From: CAYXLI01 sp964464925 | Lineage (GTDB): Bacteria > Acidobacteriota > Terriglobia > Bryobacterales > Bryobacteraceae | Direction: 5' to 3' | NCBI GenBank assembly: GCA_964464925.1 | Contig: CAYXLI010000024.1 | Location: 28,549-92,548, forward strand | DNA: 64,000 nt | Shown: positions 42,875 to 51,431 of the stretch, in pieces | Position numbering within the stretch: position 1 is the stretch's first letter | Layout: the number at the start of each line of letters is the position of its first letter | Program-made: the position numbers and the translations under genes | The notes under the pieces: model-generated | The model's database searches: none | The model's input: only the letters and a program-made list of their open reading frames with translations | What the model was told of the DNA's origin: nothing

Positions 42875-43878
42875 CTTACCTGCACCATGATCTTGCTGAA
42901 CGCGGCCCGGTTATTACTCCAGGTCTGGAGTGCGGCACCGGCTTCGTCGAGCGGCACGATTTTGCTGATGGTCTTCTGAACGGGGAAGCGCTTGGCCTGC
43001 AGCATTCGTATGACTTCTTCGAAATCTTCGGGCAGGGCGTTTCGGGAGCCGAGTATGTCGAGTTCCTTCTGCACGAACAGGCGCGTCTCGTAACTCACCG
43101 GCTGTTTCGCGTAGCCGATGTAGACGACCCTTCCGGTGAAGGCGACCTCTTCGACAGCGGCCCGAAAAGTGTCGGGCGTGCCGATGGCCTCGATGATGAC
43201 GTCCGGGCCCATGCCCTCTGTGAGATCACTCAACGCTTCGTGCAAGTCGGCAGTGCGGGTGTTGATCGTGGCCGCGGCTCCGGCGTCACACGCAATCTGG
43301 AGCTTGGCGTCATCCACATCTACCGCGATCACATGGGCTCCGCGGAACGCGGCAGATGCGATCGCTCCGAGACCGACACCACCGCATCCAAGGATTGCGA
43401 TGCGATCGTTCGATGTGACACGTCCGCGAGCGGCAGCGTGAAAACCAACGGTAAGCGGTTCGACCAGGCAGAGTTCCTGGATTTCCAGGCCTTCGGCGCA
43501 GAAAATTTTCTGTCGGGGCACCGCGATGTATTCGGTCAGTGCACCATCGCGCTGGACGCCGAGGGTCTGATTGTTCTTGCATGCGTTCGGACGGCCGCGT
43601 TTGCAGGCGGAACAAGATCCGCAATTCGTATATGGCGAGAGGGTGACGTTCGTACCCGCGGGAAGTTGATGATCGCCCCGCTCTACCGTGGCGGCGATCT
43701 CGTGTCCGGGAATCCGTGGATAGCTAACCAGCGGGTTCAATCCGCAGAAGGTGTTCACGTCCGATCCGCAGAAGCCTACCATGCGGACGCGAAGGAGAAC
43801 ATCGCCCGCCTCCGGCACGGGTTCGGCGACAGTAGTGACGCCGTACTTTCCCGGACCTTCAATCACGAAAGCTCTCAC
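42871..43878 (-). CDS. Zinc-dependent medium-chain alcohol/polyol dehydrogenase
   Basis: 335 residues, sorbitol/threonine dehydrogenase-like. Catalytic zinc ligands in GFCGSD and GHE; the structural zinc loop CGSCSACKRGRPNAC has all four Cys. NAD site ILGCGGVGLGAIA. Start is GTG at 43878, only 32 bp from the divergent RbsD/FucU-like gene. The pairing with a sugar mutarotase suggests monosaccharide or polyol oxidation. Confidence 0.92.
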   Translation of the reverse strand: MRAFVIEGPGKYGVTTVAEPVPEAGDVLLRVRMVGFCGSDVNTFCGLNPLVSYPRIPGHEIAATVERGDHQLPAGTNVTLSPYTNCGSCSACKRGRPNACKNNQTLGVQRDGALTEYIAVPRQKIFCAEGLEIQELCLVEPLTVGFHAAARGRVTSNDRIAILGCGGVGLGAIASAAFRGAHVIAVDVDDAKLQIACDAGAAATINTRTADLHEALSDLTEGMGPDVIIEAIGTPDTFRAAVEEVAFTGRVVYIGYAKQPVSYETRLFVQKELDILGSRNALPEDFEEVIRMLQAKRFPVQKTISKIVPLDEAGAALQTWSNNRAAFSKIMVQVS

Positions 43879-43910
43879 GTCCGCGATGGTATCATGCGGC
43901 GTTAAGAGAC

Positions 43911-44300
43911 ATGCTGAAAGCCGGCATATTAAACCCTGCCATCAACTCACTAATCAGCCGTGTGCGGCATACCAACACGCTGGTGATTGCGGACCGAGGC
44001 TTCCCCTACTGGCCGCAAATTGAAACCGTAGATATTTCTCTCGTGGATGATGTCCCGAGAGTGTTGGACGTGCTTCGCGCGCTCCGTGGAAATTATGTGA
44101 TTGGGCGCGCATTCATGGCGAAGGAGTTCGTGGAGCAGAACACGCCACAGACGCGGGAAACTTTCTCGGCGGTGTTGGAGGGCGTCCCGGTCGCCTACGA
44201 ACCACACGTGGAGTTCAAGAAACGTGTGCCGGTGGCGATCGGATTGATCCGCACCGGCGATACGACACAGTACGCCAACATCGTCATCGAATCCGCTTAA
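43911..44300 (+). CDS. RbsD/FucU-family sugar mutarotase
   Basis: 129 residues. MLKAGILNPAINSLISRVRHTNTLVIADRGFPYWP matches the active-site His and Asp region of D-ribose pyranase and L-fucose mutarotase; VPVAIGLIRTGDTTQYANIVIESA is the usual C-terminus. Interconverts sugar anomers/ring forms. The sequence does not decide between ribose and fucose. A TATCAT -10 at 43890-43895 may drive it. Confidence 0.9.
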   Translation: MLKAGILNPAINSLISRVRHTNTLVIADRGFPYWPQIETVDISLVDDVPRVLDVLRALRGNYVIGRAFMAKEFVEQNTPQTRETFSAVLEGVPVAYEPHVEFKKRVPVAIGLIRTGDTTQYANIVIESA

Positions 44301-44330
44301 GGCCGGCGGCGGCGCAACCTCTCACACGAA

Positions 44331-45626
44331 TCACAACTGGTAGGGGCTGCGCATCTGGTAACCAAGCAACTTGGAAGCGCCGGCATCGTCGAGGATCTGC
44401 ATCTTCTCCGGATCCCAACGCAGCTTGCGGCCGGTGAGCATGGCGATCTGGCCGAGCCAGCCCGGCGTCGCGGAGCGGAGCGCTACATCCGCCGGCGTCA
44501 ACGTAGTGCCGCGAGATTTCACGCACTCGATGAACTCTGCGTAATGGCCGGGCGATTTCTTCAGGTGGATCTCGTTCGGGCCGATCTCGGATTGCAGCAA
44601 CTCTTTGGGCTCAGCGTCGATCTTGCCACGATCGACGTATACCCAGCCCTTGTCCCCAATCCATTTAGTGCCGCCGCGAATCTCTTTGTACCCACCCGCG
44701 ATGATCATGGTGACGCCATTGGCGTAATTTGCCGTCACTTTATATTTCGTGGCGGAATTCCAGAGCGCATCCTGAGGCGGATACTCGCCCACACCTTCAA
44801 TCCCAATGGGTCCTGTGCTGTCGAAGCCGAGTCCCCAATGCGCGATGTCCACATGGTGGCCGACCCAATCCATGAGCTGACCTCCGCCATAGTTCAGATT
44901 CCAGCGCCAATTCTTGTGAACGCGCGCTTCGCAATACGGAGCAACCGGAGCCGGACCGAGCCAGCGCTCATAATTCAGCGTGGGCGGAGGCGCGGTGACT
45001 TCGGTCTTGTCCTTTGTTTTGGCGAAATCCGTGTGTCCGCCGGGCAGCCCGACCTCTACGGTGTGTACCTTGCCGATACGGCCGTTCCGGACGAGTTCGC
45101 ACGCCTGGCGAAAGTTAGCCGTGGAGCGCTGCCAGCTGCCGGTCTGCCATACGCGCTTGTACTCCTTCATGGTGTTGACGATCTTCAGTCCCTCGTCGAA
45201 GGTATGGGCGAGGGGCTTCTCGCCATACACGTCTTTGCCGTTGCGGAGCGCGAGCACGGCGGCGATTGCGTGCCAGTGATCCGGCAGAGCGATGCTGACT
45301 GCGTCTATGTCTTTACGAAAGAGAACTTCTTCGAACGCTCGATACGTAGCGCAACTCTGATTGCCGTACTTGAGATCGACGAACGATTTGGCTTGCGTGA
45401 GGTGGGTTTCATCAATGTCGCAAACGGCGACGATCTGCGCTTGCGGAACCTTAGCAAACTCACCGAGATGGCCACTGCCCATCCAGCCTACACCGATCGT
45501 AGCCATGGTGACGCGGTCGCTCGGTGGAACGGCTCCGTTACGGCCAAGCACGTCAGCCTTGACGATCATCGGAAAGCCGGCCATCACGCCAGTGGCGGCC
45601 TGAAAGAGTTGTCTTCGGTTCATCAT
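44331..45626 (-). CDS. Gfo/Idh/MocA oxidoreductase, Tat-exported type
   Basis: 431 residues. NRRQLFQAATGVMAGFPMIVKA is a Tat-like signal. MATIGVGWMGSGHLG binds the nucleotide; SIALPDHWHAIAAV and GEKPLAHTFDEG form the active-site region; GGGQLMDWVGHHVDIAHWGL is typical of the large exported subfamily common in Planctomycetes and Acidobacteria. Substrate unknown. Two ATG codons at the start (45626, 45623). The 215 bp upstream hold no gene that I can support. Confidence 0.93.
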   Translation of the reverse strand: MMNRRQLFQAATGVMAGFPMIVKADVLGRNGAVPPSDRVTMATIGVGWMGSGHLGEFAKVPQAQIVAVCDIDETHLTQAKSFVDLKYGNQSCATYRAFEEVLFRKDIDAVSIALPDHWHAIAAVLALRNGKDVYGEKPLAHTFDEGLKIVNTMKEYKRVWQTGSWQRSTANFRQACELVRNGRIGKVHTVEVGLPGGHTDFAKTKDKTEVTAPPPTLNYERWLGPAPVAPYCEARVHKNWRWNLNYGGGQLMDWVGHHVDIAHWGLGFDSTGPIGIEGVGEYPPQDALWNSATKYKVTANYANGVTMIIAGGYKEIRGGTKWIGDKGWVYVDRGKIDAEPKELLQSEIGPNEIHLKKSPGHYAEFIECVKSRGTTLTPADVALRSATPGWLGQIAMLTGRKLRWDPEKMQILDDAGASKLLGYQMRSPYQL

Positions 45627-45841
45627 CGGTTATTGCCCGGCAGCTATCATATAATGCCCGAGCTAATGATTTTCACTCGCAGAGCTTACTTGGCCGCAGT
45701 GGTAGCGCCGGTGACGCCGCCCGCTGCCGGCACGCATTCTCGACGCGTCTACTCATTTCTACGATTCCGGCCGGCGCAGGGAGTCCCTGGCTTGCTACGA
45801 AAGGGATACGCTTTTGCGGCGTTTCGCTATAAATGATACGC

Positions 45842-46735
45842 TTAGAGCTGCTTGCGGCGGCGGAATACGCCGATCAGGAGCAGACCGAGGCCCCCACCAA
45901 ACATAGCGATGGTAGACGGCTCTGGAGCTATGAAGGTGTATGTGGAACTCGTGTTATTCGTTTGGATGCCGGAATTGGAGCCGAATGTGAAGAGTGCGCT
46001 GGTGATCTGTAGAGTCTCGGCGTTCAATCCGAAGTTGACGCTCGGATCCAAGCGAATGTCTGCCCATGGATTGCTGGTGTTCATGCCTTGGAACGTCGTG
46101 CTCTTAGTGGCATAGAAGGGGTTGAAGCTAGAGTTGTCGTACTGGTTGCCGTTAACGTCGTAGTTGGTCCCGCCACCGTTCGGCAGGAATAGCACCATAT
46201 CTTTATGGCTCGACCACGTAGGGCTATTCGGATCATTGAAATACAGGTCGATCGGGTTCACGCCGCTGTTCAGGGTGATAGAACCGGAACCGGTGACCAC
46301 CCAGCTCATCGCGCTATATCCGGTATCGCAGTAGTAGGGGTTTGTAGCGGATCCCGTACCCTTCACTCCGCTCGGGCAAGATGCTGGTAAGGACGAGTAG
46401 AATACGCGATCAGTCGTGCCGGACGTGAGTGCATAGCTTGTTAGATTCACTACCTGACCGGTACCGAATTTCATACCGAATCCGTTGATATTTGCGGCTT
46501 CCGAAGTCCTACCGCCGTTGTAGGCGTTGATCAGTTCGATGAAAATGTGAACGGAGTTATCACCGGCGTTGTACAGCGTAACTTGCGCCTCCGAATTCAC
46601 CGGCACAGCACCCGTTCCAGTCGGCGTAGTATTCGCATAGAAAGTGTAAACCTGCGTACTCCAGCCGGATGTGGCCGCCAGAAAAATTAGGATGAGGACC
46701 CGGGTAAGAGCAGTAAGATGGCGACGTTCCGACAT
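45842..46735 (-). CDS. PEP-CTERM sorted exported protein
   Basis: 297 residues. A signal peptide (about 10-28) is followed by a Thr/Ser/Asn-rich beta region. The C-terminus APEPSTIAMFGGGLGLLLIGVFRRRKQL is a complete PEP-CTERM signal: PEP, transmembrane segment and Arg-rich end. It should be processed by an exosortase, which is not in this window. ATG 46735 is preferred to a GTG at 46756. The 296 bp upstream (46736-47031) contain no convincing gene. Confidence 0.92.
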   Translation of the reverse strand: MSERRHLTALTRVLILIFLAATSGWSTQVYTFYANTTPTGTGAVPVNSEAQVTLYNAGDNSVHIFIELINAYNGGRTSEAANINGFGMKFGTGQVVNLTSYALTSGTTDRVFYSSLPASCPSGVKGTGSATNPYYCDTGYSAMSWVVTGSGSITLNSGVNPIDLYFNDPNSPTWSSHKDMVLFLPNGGGTNYDVNGNQYDNSSFNPFYATKSTTFQGMNTSNPWADIRLDPSVNFGLNAETLQITSALFTFGSNSGIQTNNTSSTYTFIAPEPSTIAMFGGGLGLLLIGVFRRRKQL

Positions 46736-47031
46736 AGTGTCATCATCGGCTGTCACCGTGTCACACGCAATGGAACTTACGTCCTACTAAATGCCCAAAA
46801 TCGCGCGATCTCTGTGAGTCCGGATCACGTGGTCGCCATTGTAGAAAAACGTGTAAGTCGCGGAAGAATAAGGCGATTAATGGTACTAGGACCACGCAAG
46901 ATACAGGCGCTCTTGGCACATAGTACTGATTCGGAAACGAGCTACAAGAAGCTACATAAGTATTGAGAAATCTGTGTTACACAGGTTACGCTTTAAACGC
47001 ATTTCTGACGAATCGGGATATCCTTCTTAGC

Positions 47032-48957
47032 ATGCGGCGATCGTGGTGGATCGACACTCTATTGGTGTGCCTGTTCGTCGCTGCACTCATTTGGCCATTG
47101 TTTCGGCTCAAGTACCTGGATCAGTGGGGCTCCATCGAGAGCACGTTCATCGCAGATGCTCAAATGCTGAATTCCAGCCCGGGCCTGTGGCAGCCGGCCT
47201 GGTATGCGGGAACGAGGTGGGTCTACGTCTACCCGCCATTGTTACGGCATGGGACTGCGCTGATCGCCCGAACCATTCACTCCACAACGGCGCGAGCGTA
47301 CCACCTATATATTGCGTTGCATTACGTAATCGGCATCCTGGCCGTTTACATCCTGGCGCGTGTGGGATCGGGGAAGAGGCGAGCCGGGTGGATCGCGGCG
47401 GCTGGAGTGGCGCTGCTGAGCCCGATTCTGCTGTTTTTTCCGGATGTGCGGGCAGACAACGCATTTTGGGCTCCGCAGCGATTGCACGTGCTGATGACAT
47501 ACGGCGAAGGACCCCATATCAGTTCGTTGTGCCTGCTTCCATTTGTATTTGCCGCATGGCTGAGGCAGCGGATCGTGTGGGCCGCGGTGGCGGCGGCAGC
47601 AGTCGTTTCCAACAATTTTTATGGAGCGACGGCACTGGCGATTTTGTTCCCTCTGGCCGCATGGGCCATGTTTGTGCACAAGCGGGATGCGCTGGTGCTG
47701 GCGAAGGCCGCAGGGGTTTGCATGCTGGCCTATGGCCTCACGACCTGGTGGTTGGTTCCGTCCTATTTGCGGGTGACACAGCAGAATCTGCGGCTGGTGG
47801 CTGAGCCCGGAAATCTTTCGTCTGTGGTGGCGCTGGCAGCTGCAATTGCACTCTTCGGCAATCTCACATGGCGGTATTGCGGGCAGATGAGTCCGTATCG
47901 GCTCTTCGTCCTCGGCGGATTCGTTTTCCTGTTCCTTTACTGCGTAGGGCACCGTTGGTTCGGTTTTCAGGTCGCCGGAAACTCGATGCGGTTGCTGCCG
48001 GAGTTGGATCTCTTCTTCATCCTCGTTTTTACCGAAGTGGTGATTCTGGTTCCCCGGGCAGTGGCTATTCCACTGGCACTTGCGGCGTTCGCGACCAGCT
48101 ATTCCTATTTGCGGCACCCCTGGATGGAGTTTCCGAGGGATAACGAGTGGGAGAAAAGGCCGGAGTATACAGTATCCAACTGGATGTGGGAGAACCAGAG
48201 GAATTCCCGCGCGTTCGTTACCGGTTCGCTGCGATTCTGGTACAACACCTGGCACACTATGCCGCAATTGGATGGCGGGTCTCAACAGGGCATCCTAAAT
48301 CAGCGGATCCTGGCGCCAATCGCTTATGGCGGAGCAGTGGCCGACAAGGACCGCGTGCTGCCTTGGCTGGACGCAATGGGCGTGGATGTGGCGATCATTC
48401 CGGAGAAAGATTCCCGCGAGTACTACCACGATATTCAGCACGCTGAAGCGTGGCGCACGTGGGGTCTGACGCTCCTCCACGATGATGGCAAAGGCAATTT
48501 AATCTACCGGATACCTCGACCCAATCCAGGTATCGTCCACCTGGTCCCGGCCAGTGAACTGGACCACGTTCCGGTCAGCCGTTTAGAAGATCGAGAGGCC
48601 CCTCTGCAATATCTGCAGGTGATACATGCGGGGCGGCTGCCGCTCATTTACCAAAGGCTGAGCAACGATGAGGCGCGGATCGAGGCGGAGTTCCGGCCGG
48701 GTGAGTCGATTGTTTTCCAGGAATCATTCGATCCGTACTGGCGGGCCTACGTGAAAGGCAAGGCGATTTCGGTGCGTAGGGATCCGCTTGGATTCGTGCG
48801 AGTCGATGTGCCATCCGGCAAGCAATCGGTGACCTTGCGTTTTGAGACGCCGGCAGAAATGATTGCGGGCCGGACCCTGAGTGCTCTCAGCCTCGTTTGC
48901 GTAATGTTCAGCCTTTTCCGGTGGCGAAACCCTATAAGGAACAGTGCCCGGAAATAG
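47032..48957 (+). CDS. Large polytopic membrane protein, glycosyltransferase-like
   Basis: 641 residues. The first about 380 residues hold roughly ten hydrophobic segments with periplasmic loops (QWGSIESTFIADAQMLNSSPGLWQPAWYAG), as in GT-C-type or 6-pyruvoyl-tetrahydropterin-synthase-related membrane proteins. The C-terminal about 200 residues form a soluble beta-rich domain (FRPGESIVFQESFDPYWRAYVKGKAI). Probably lipid-linked sugar transfer at the periplasmic face; no substrate is predicted. ATG at 47032. Confidence 0.75.
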   Translation: MRRSWWIDTLLVCLFVAALIWPLFRLKYLDQWGSIESTFIADAQMLNSSPGLWQPAWYAGTRWVYVYPPLLRHGTALIARTIHSTTARAYHLYIALHYVIGILAVYILARVGSGKRRAGWIAAAGVALLSPILLFFPDVRADNAFWAPQRLHVLMTYGEGPHISSLCLLPFVFAAWLRQRIVWAAVAAAAVVSNNFYGATALAILFPLAAWAMFVHKRDALVLAKAAGVCMLAYGLTTWWLVPSYLRVTQQNLRLVAEPGNLSSVVALAAAIALFGNLTWRYCGQMSPYRLFVLGGFVFLFLYCVGHRWFGFQVAGNSMRLLPELDLFFILVFTEVVILVPRAVAIPLALAAFATSYSYLRHPWMEFPRDNEWEKRPEYTVSNWMWENQRNSRAFVTGSLRFWYNTWHTMPQLDGGSQQGILNQRILAPIAYGGAVADKDRVLPWLDAMGVDVAIIPEKDSREYYHDIQHAEAWRTWGLTLLHDDGKGNLIYRIPRPNPGIVHLVPASELDHVPVSRLEDREAPLQYLQVIHAGRLPLIYQRLSNDEARIEAEFRPGESIVFQESFDPYWRAYVKGKAISVRRDPLGFVRVDVPSGKQSVTLRFETPAEMIAGRTLSALSLVCVMFSLFRWRNPIRNSARK

Positions 48958-49001
48958 CTTCTCATCTTGCCTCACCGGCGCGAGTGCGTTACCTTACCAG
49001 G

Positions 49002-51431
49002 GTGGGCAAACAAAAGGCGAATTTAGCCATCCCGGCCTTGTTTGGCGTACCTGAATTCACACAGGAGCTGGAGATTGCGCGACGGCCCGATGTAGAAGCG
49101 GCAGTAGCGCGGTTTCAGTCCTGGATGGAGGACCAGAACTCGCCCGTCCGGGCGATCCGCCATGTTCCGGCACGCGCGGCTGAGTTCCTCGACATTCCGG
49201 AAGCCGTCAGTCCGCTACTGAAGAAGGCGCTGGTTGAGCGCGGCATCCAGCAGCTTTACTCGCATCAGTCTGAAGCGTTCGATCACGTGCAGGCCGGGCA
49301 CAACGTTGTGATCGTCACTCCCACGGCCAGCGGCAAGACGCTTTGCTATAACCTGCCTGTATTGAACCGGCTGTTGTCGGAGCCGGGGGCCCGCGCCATG
49401 TACCTGTTCCCAACTAAGGCGTTGGCGGAAGACCAGCTTCACGAGTTCCAGGGCGCTGTGGATCGCATGGGCGCTGATATTCGCGCCTTTACCTACGATG
49501 GCGATACCCCGCAGGACGCTCGCAAGGCCATTCGTGAGCGAGCCAACGTCGTATTTACGAATCCGGACATGCTGCACAGCGGCATCCTGCCGCACCACAC
49601 AAAGTGGGCCAAGGCGTTCGAGAATCTTCGATATTTCATCATTGACGAACTGCACTATTACCGCGGCGTTTACGGCAGCCATCTGGCAAACCTCATCCGA
49701 AGACTGAAACGAATCTGCGCGTTTTACGGAGCGAACCCACAATTCATCTGTTGTTCGGCGACGATCGCAAATCCGAAGGAACTGGCCGAGGCGCTGACGC
49801 GGGAGCCATTTGAACTAGTGGACCGGAACGGGGCGCCAAGCGGCGAGAAGTACTTCGTCTTCTATAACCCGCCGGTGGTGAACCGGCAATTAGGAATCCG
49901 GCGCAGCTACCTGCACGAGACCCGGCGCATCGCGCTCGAATTTATCGACCGGCATCAACAGACGCTGGTGTTTGCGAATAACCGCCTCGCCACCGAGATC
50001 CTAATCACCTACCTCAAGGAAGCCTGCGACAAGCTTCCGATGTCTTCGGACATGATTCGCGGGTACAGGGGCGGCTATCTTCCGAAGGAGCGCCGCGAGA
50101 TCGAACGCAAGTTACGCGATGGAGATATACGCGCCGTAGTGGCGACGAATGCGCTGGAACTCGGGATCGATATCGGATCACTGGATGCGGTCGTGATGGC
50201 CGGATACCCAGGGACGATCGCCTCCACCCTGCAGCGAGCCGGGCGCGCCGGCAGGCGGCAGACTTCGTCGATTGCGGTGCTGGTTGCGTCGAGCGCAGCT
50301 CTCGATCAGTACATCGTGGAACATCCCGACTATTTCTTCTCACGGTCTCCCGAGCACGCCTTCATCAATCCGGACAATCTCGAGATCGCTTTGAGTCATC
50401 TGCGCTGCGCCGCCTTTGAACTCCCAATTCGCGAAAACGAGACGTTCGGGCCTCACAATACGGCGGAACTGTGCAAATTCCTGGAGGAGGTCGGCTTCCT
50501 GCACTTCTCGGCGGGCGCATGGCATTGGACTTCCGATACCTATCCCGCCGATGCGGTCAGCCTTCGGGCCGTGACCAGCGACAACTTCGTAGTAATCGAC
50601 ATTACCGGAGACAATCGCGTGATAGCGGAGGTCTCGTTCCCCACAGCGCTCACTACCCTGCATGAGAAGGCTATTTATCTGCACGAGGCCCGGCAGTATC
50701 AGGTCGAAAAATTCGATTATGAAGGCCGGAAAGCTTATGTGCGGCGCGTCGACTGCGATTACTTTACGGACGCTATCGACTACACGCAGGTAAAAATTCT
50801 GGAGCAGTTCGAGACGGCCTCCTATCAACTCGCGCAGGCCGCTCATGGAGATGTGCGGGTCAATACGCAGGTGGTCGGCTGGAAGAAAGTGAAGTTCTTT
50901 ACGCTGGAGAATGTAGGCGCCGGGCACCTCTCGATGCCGGAACAGGAAATGCACACCACGGCATTCTGGCTACACTTTCCGGAGAAGTTCCTGGCGCAGT
51001 TCCCGGACCTTTCACCAACGGACAAGCAGAGCGGCCTCACGGGGCTCGGCAATTCTCTGCGGAGTGTCGCGTCCCTGCTGCTGATGTGCGATCCGCGTGA
51101 CTTAGGCATCGCCTCCACGGAGGACATCTCGCAAGGGATTACCTGCTATGAGCCGAACCTGTACCTGTACGACAGCTATCCGGGCGGAGTGGGACAGAGC
51201 GGACCGTTGTTCCGGCTTGCGCCCACATTGTTTGCGCGCACGGCGGAATTGATCGCAGCCTGCCCGTGCGAAACGGGCTGCCCGAGTTGTGTAGGCCCTC
51301 TGGGTGAAGTAGGCGAACGAGGGAAGGAAGCGGCAGCGCGGATTCTTAATGCGTTGCTGAACTCAGGCGGTGGCGACAGCAGCCGTATTCCCGGGCATTG
51401 CGGCAGCGAGCTTACCAAGGAACTGGACTAA
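49002..51431 (+). CDS. MrfA/YprA-like DEAD/H-box helicase with DUF1998-type Cys4 end
   Basis: 809 residues. Superfamily 2 motifs: TPTASGKT (Walker A), IIDELHYY (motif II), SATIANP (III), NALELGIDIG and LQRAGRAGRR (VI). The C-terminal region ends with CPCETGCPSC, a four-Cys metal site as in B. subtilis MrfA, which repairs mitomycin C adducts. Start taken as GTG 49002; a GTG at 48984 is possible and the open frame extends back into the previous gene. The last 69 bases overlap the convergent SIR2-like gene. Confidence 0.9.
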   Translation: MGKQKANLAIPALFGVPEFTQELEIARRPDVEAAVARFQSWMEDQNSPVRAIRHVPARAAEFLDIPEAVSPLLKKALVERGIQQLYSHQSEAFDHVQAGHNVVIVTPTASGKTLCYNLPVLNRLLSEPGARAMYLFPTKALAEDQLHEFQGAVDRMGADIRAFTYDGDTPQDARKAIRERANVVFTNPDMLHSGILPHHTKWAKAFENLRYFIIDELHYYRGVYGSHLANLIRRLKRICAFYGANPQFICCSATIANPKELAEALTREPFELVDRNGAPSGEKYFVFYNPPVVNRQLGIRRSYLHETRRIALEFIDRHQQTLVFANNRLATEILITYLKEACDKLPMSSDMIRGYRGGYLPKERREIERKLRDGDIRAVVATNALELGIDIGSLDAVVMAGYPGTIASTLQRAGRAGRRQTSSIAVLVASSAALDQYIVEHPDYFFSRSPEHAFINPDNLEIALSHLRCAAFELPIRENETFGPHNTAELCKFLEEVGFLHFSAGAWHWTSDTYPADAVSLRAVTSDNFVVIDITGDNRVIAEVSFPTALTTLHEKAIYLHEARQYQVEKFDYEGRKAYVRRVDCDYFTDAIDYTQVKILEQFETASYQLAQAAHGDVRVNTQVVGWKKVKFFTLENVGAGHLSMPEQEMHTTAFWLHFPEKFLAQFPDLSPTDKQSGLTGLGNSLRSVASLLLMCDPRDLGIASTEDISQGITCYEPNLYLYDSYPGGVGQSGPLFRLAPTLFARTAELIAACPCETGCPSCVGPLGEVGERGKEAAARILNALLNSGGGDSSRIPGHCGSELTKELD

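Noticed and set aside
46718..46966. 82-codon plus-strand frame ahead of the membrane protein gene
   Set aside because: It overlaps the start of the PEP-CTERM gene antisense, has no ribosome site and no recognisable motif; possible but unsupported.
46972..46984. CTGTGT-T-ACACAG palindrome upstream of 47032
   Set aside because: A single 13-bp palindrome is expected by chance in a window of this size; no second copy or regulator was found.
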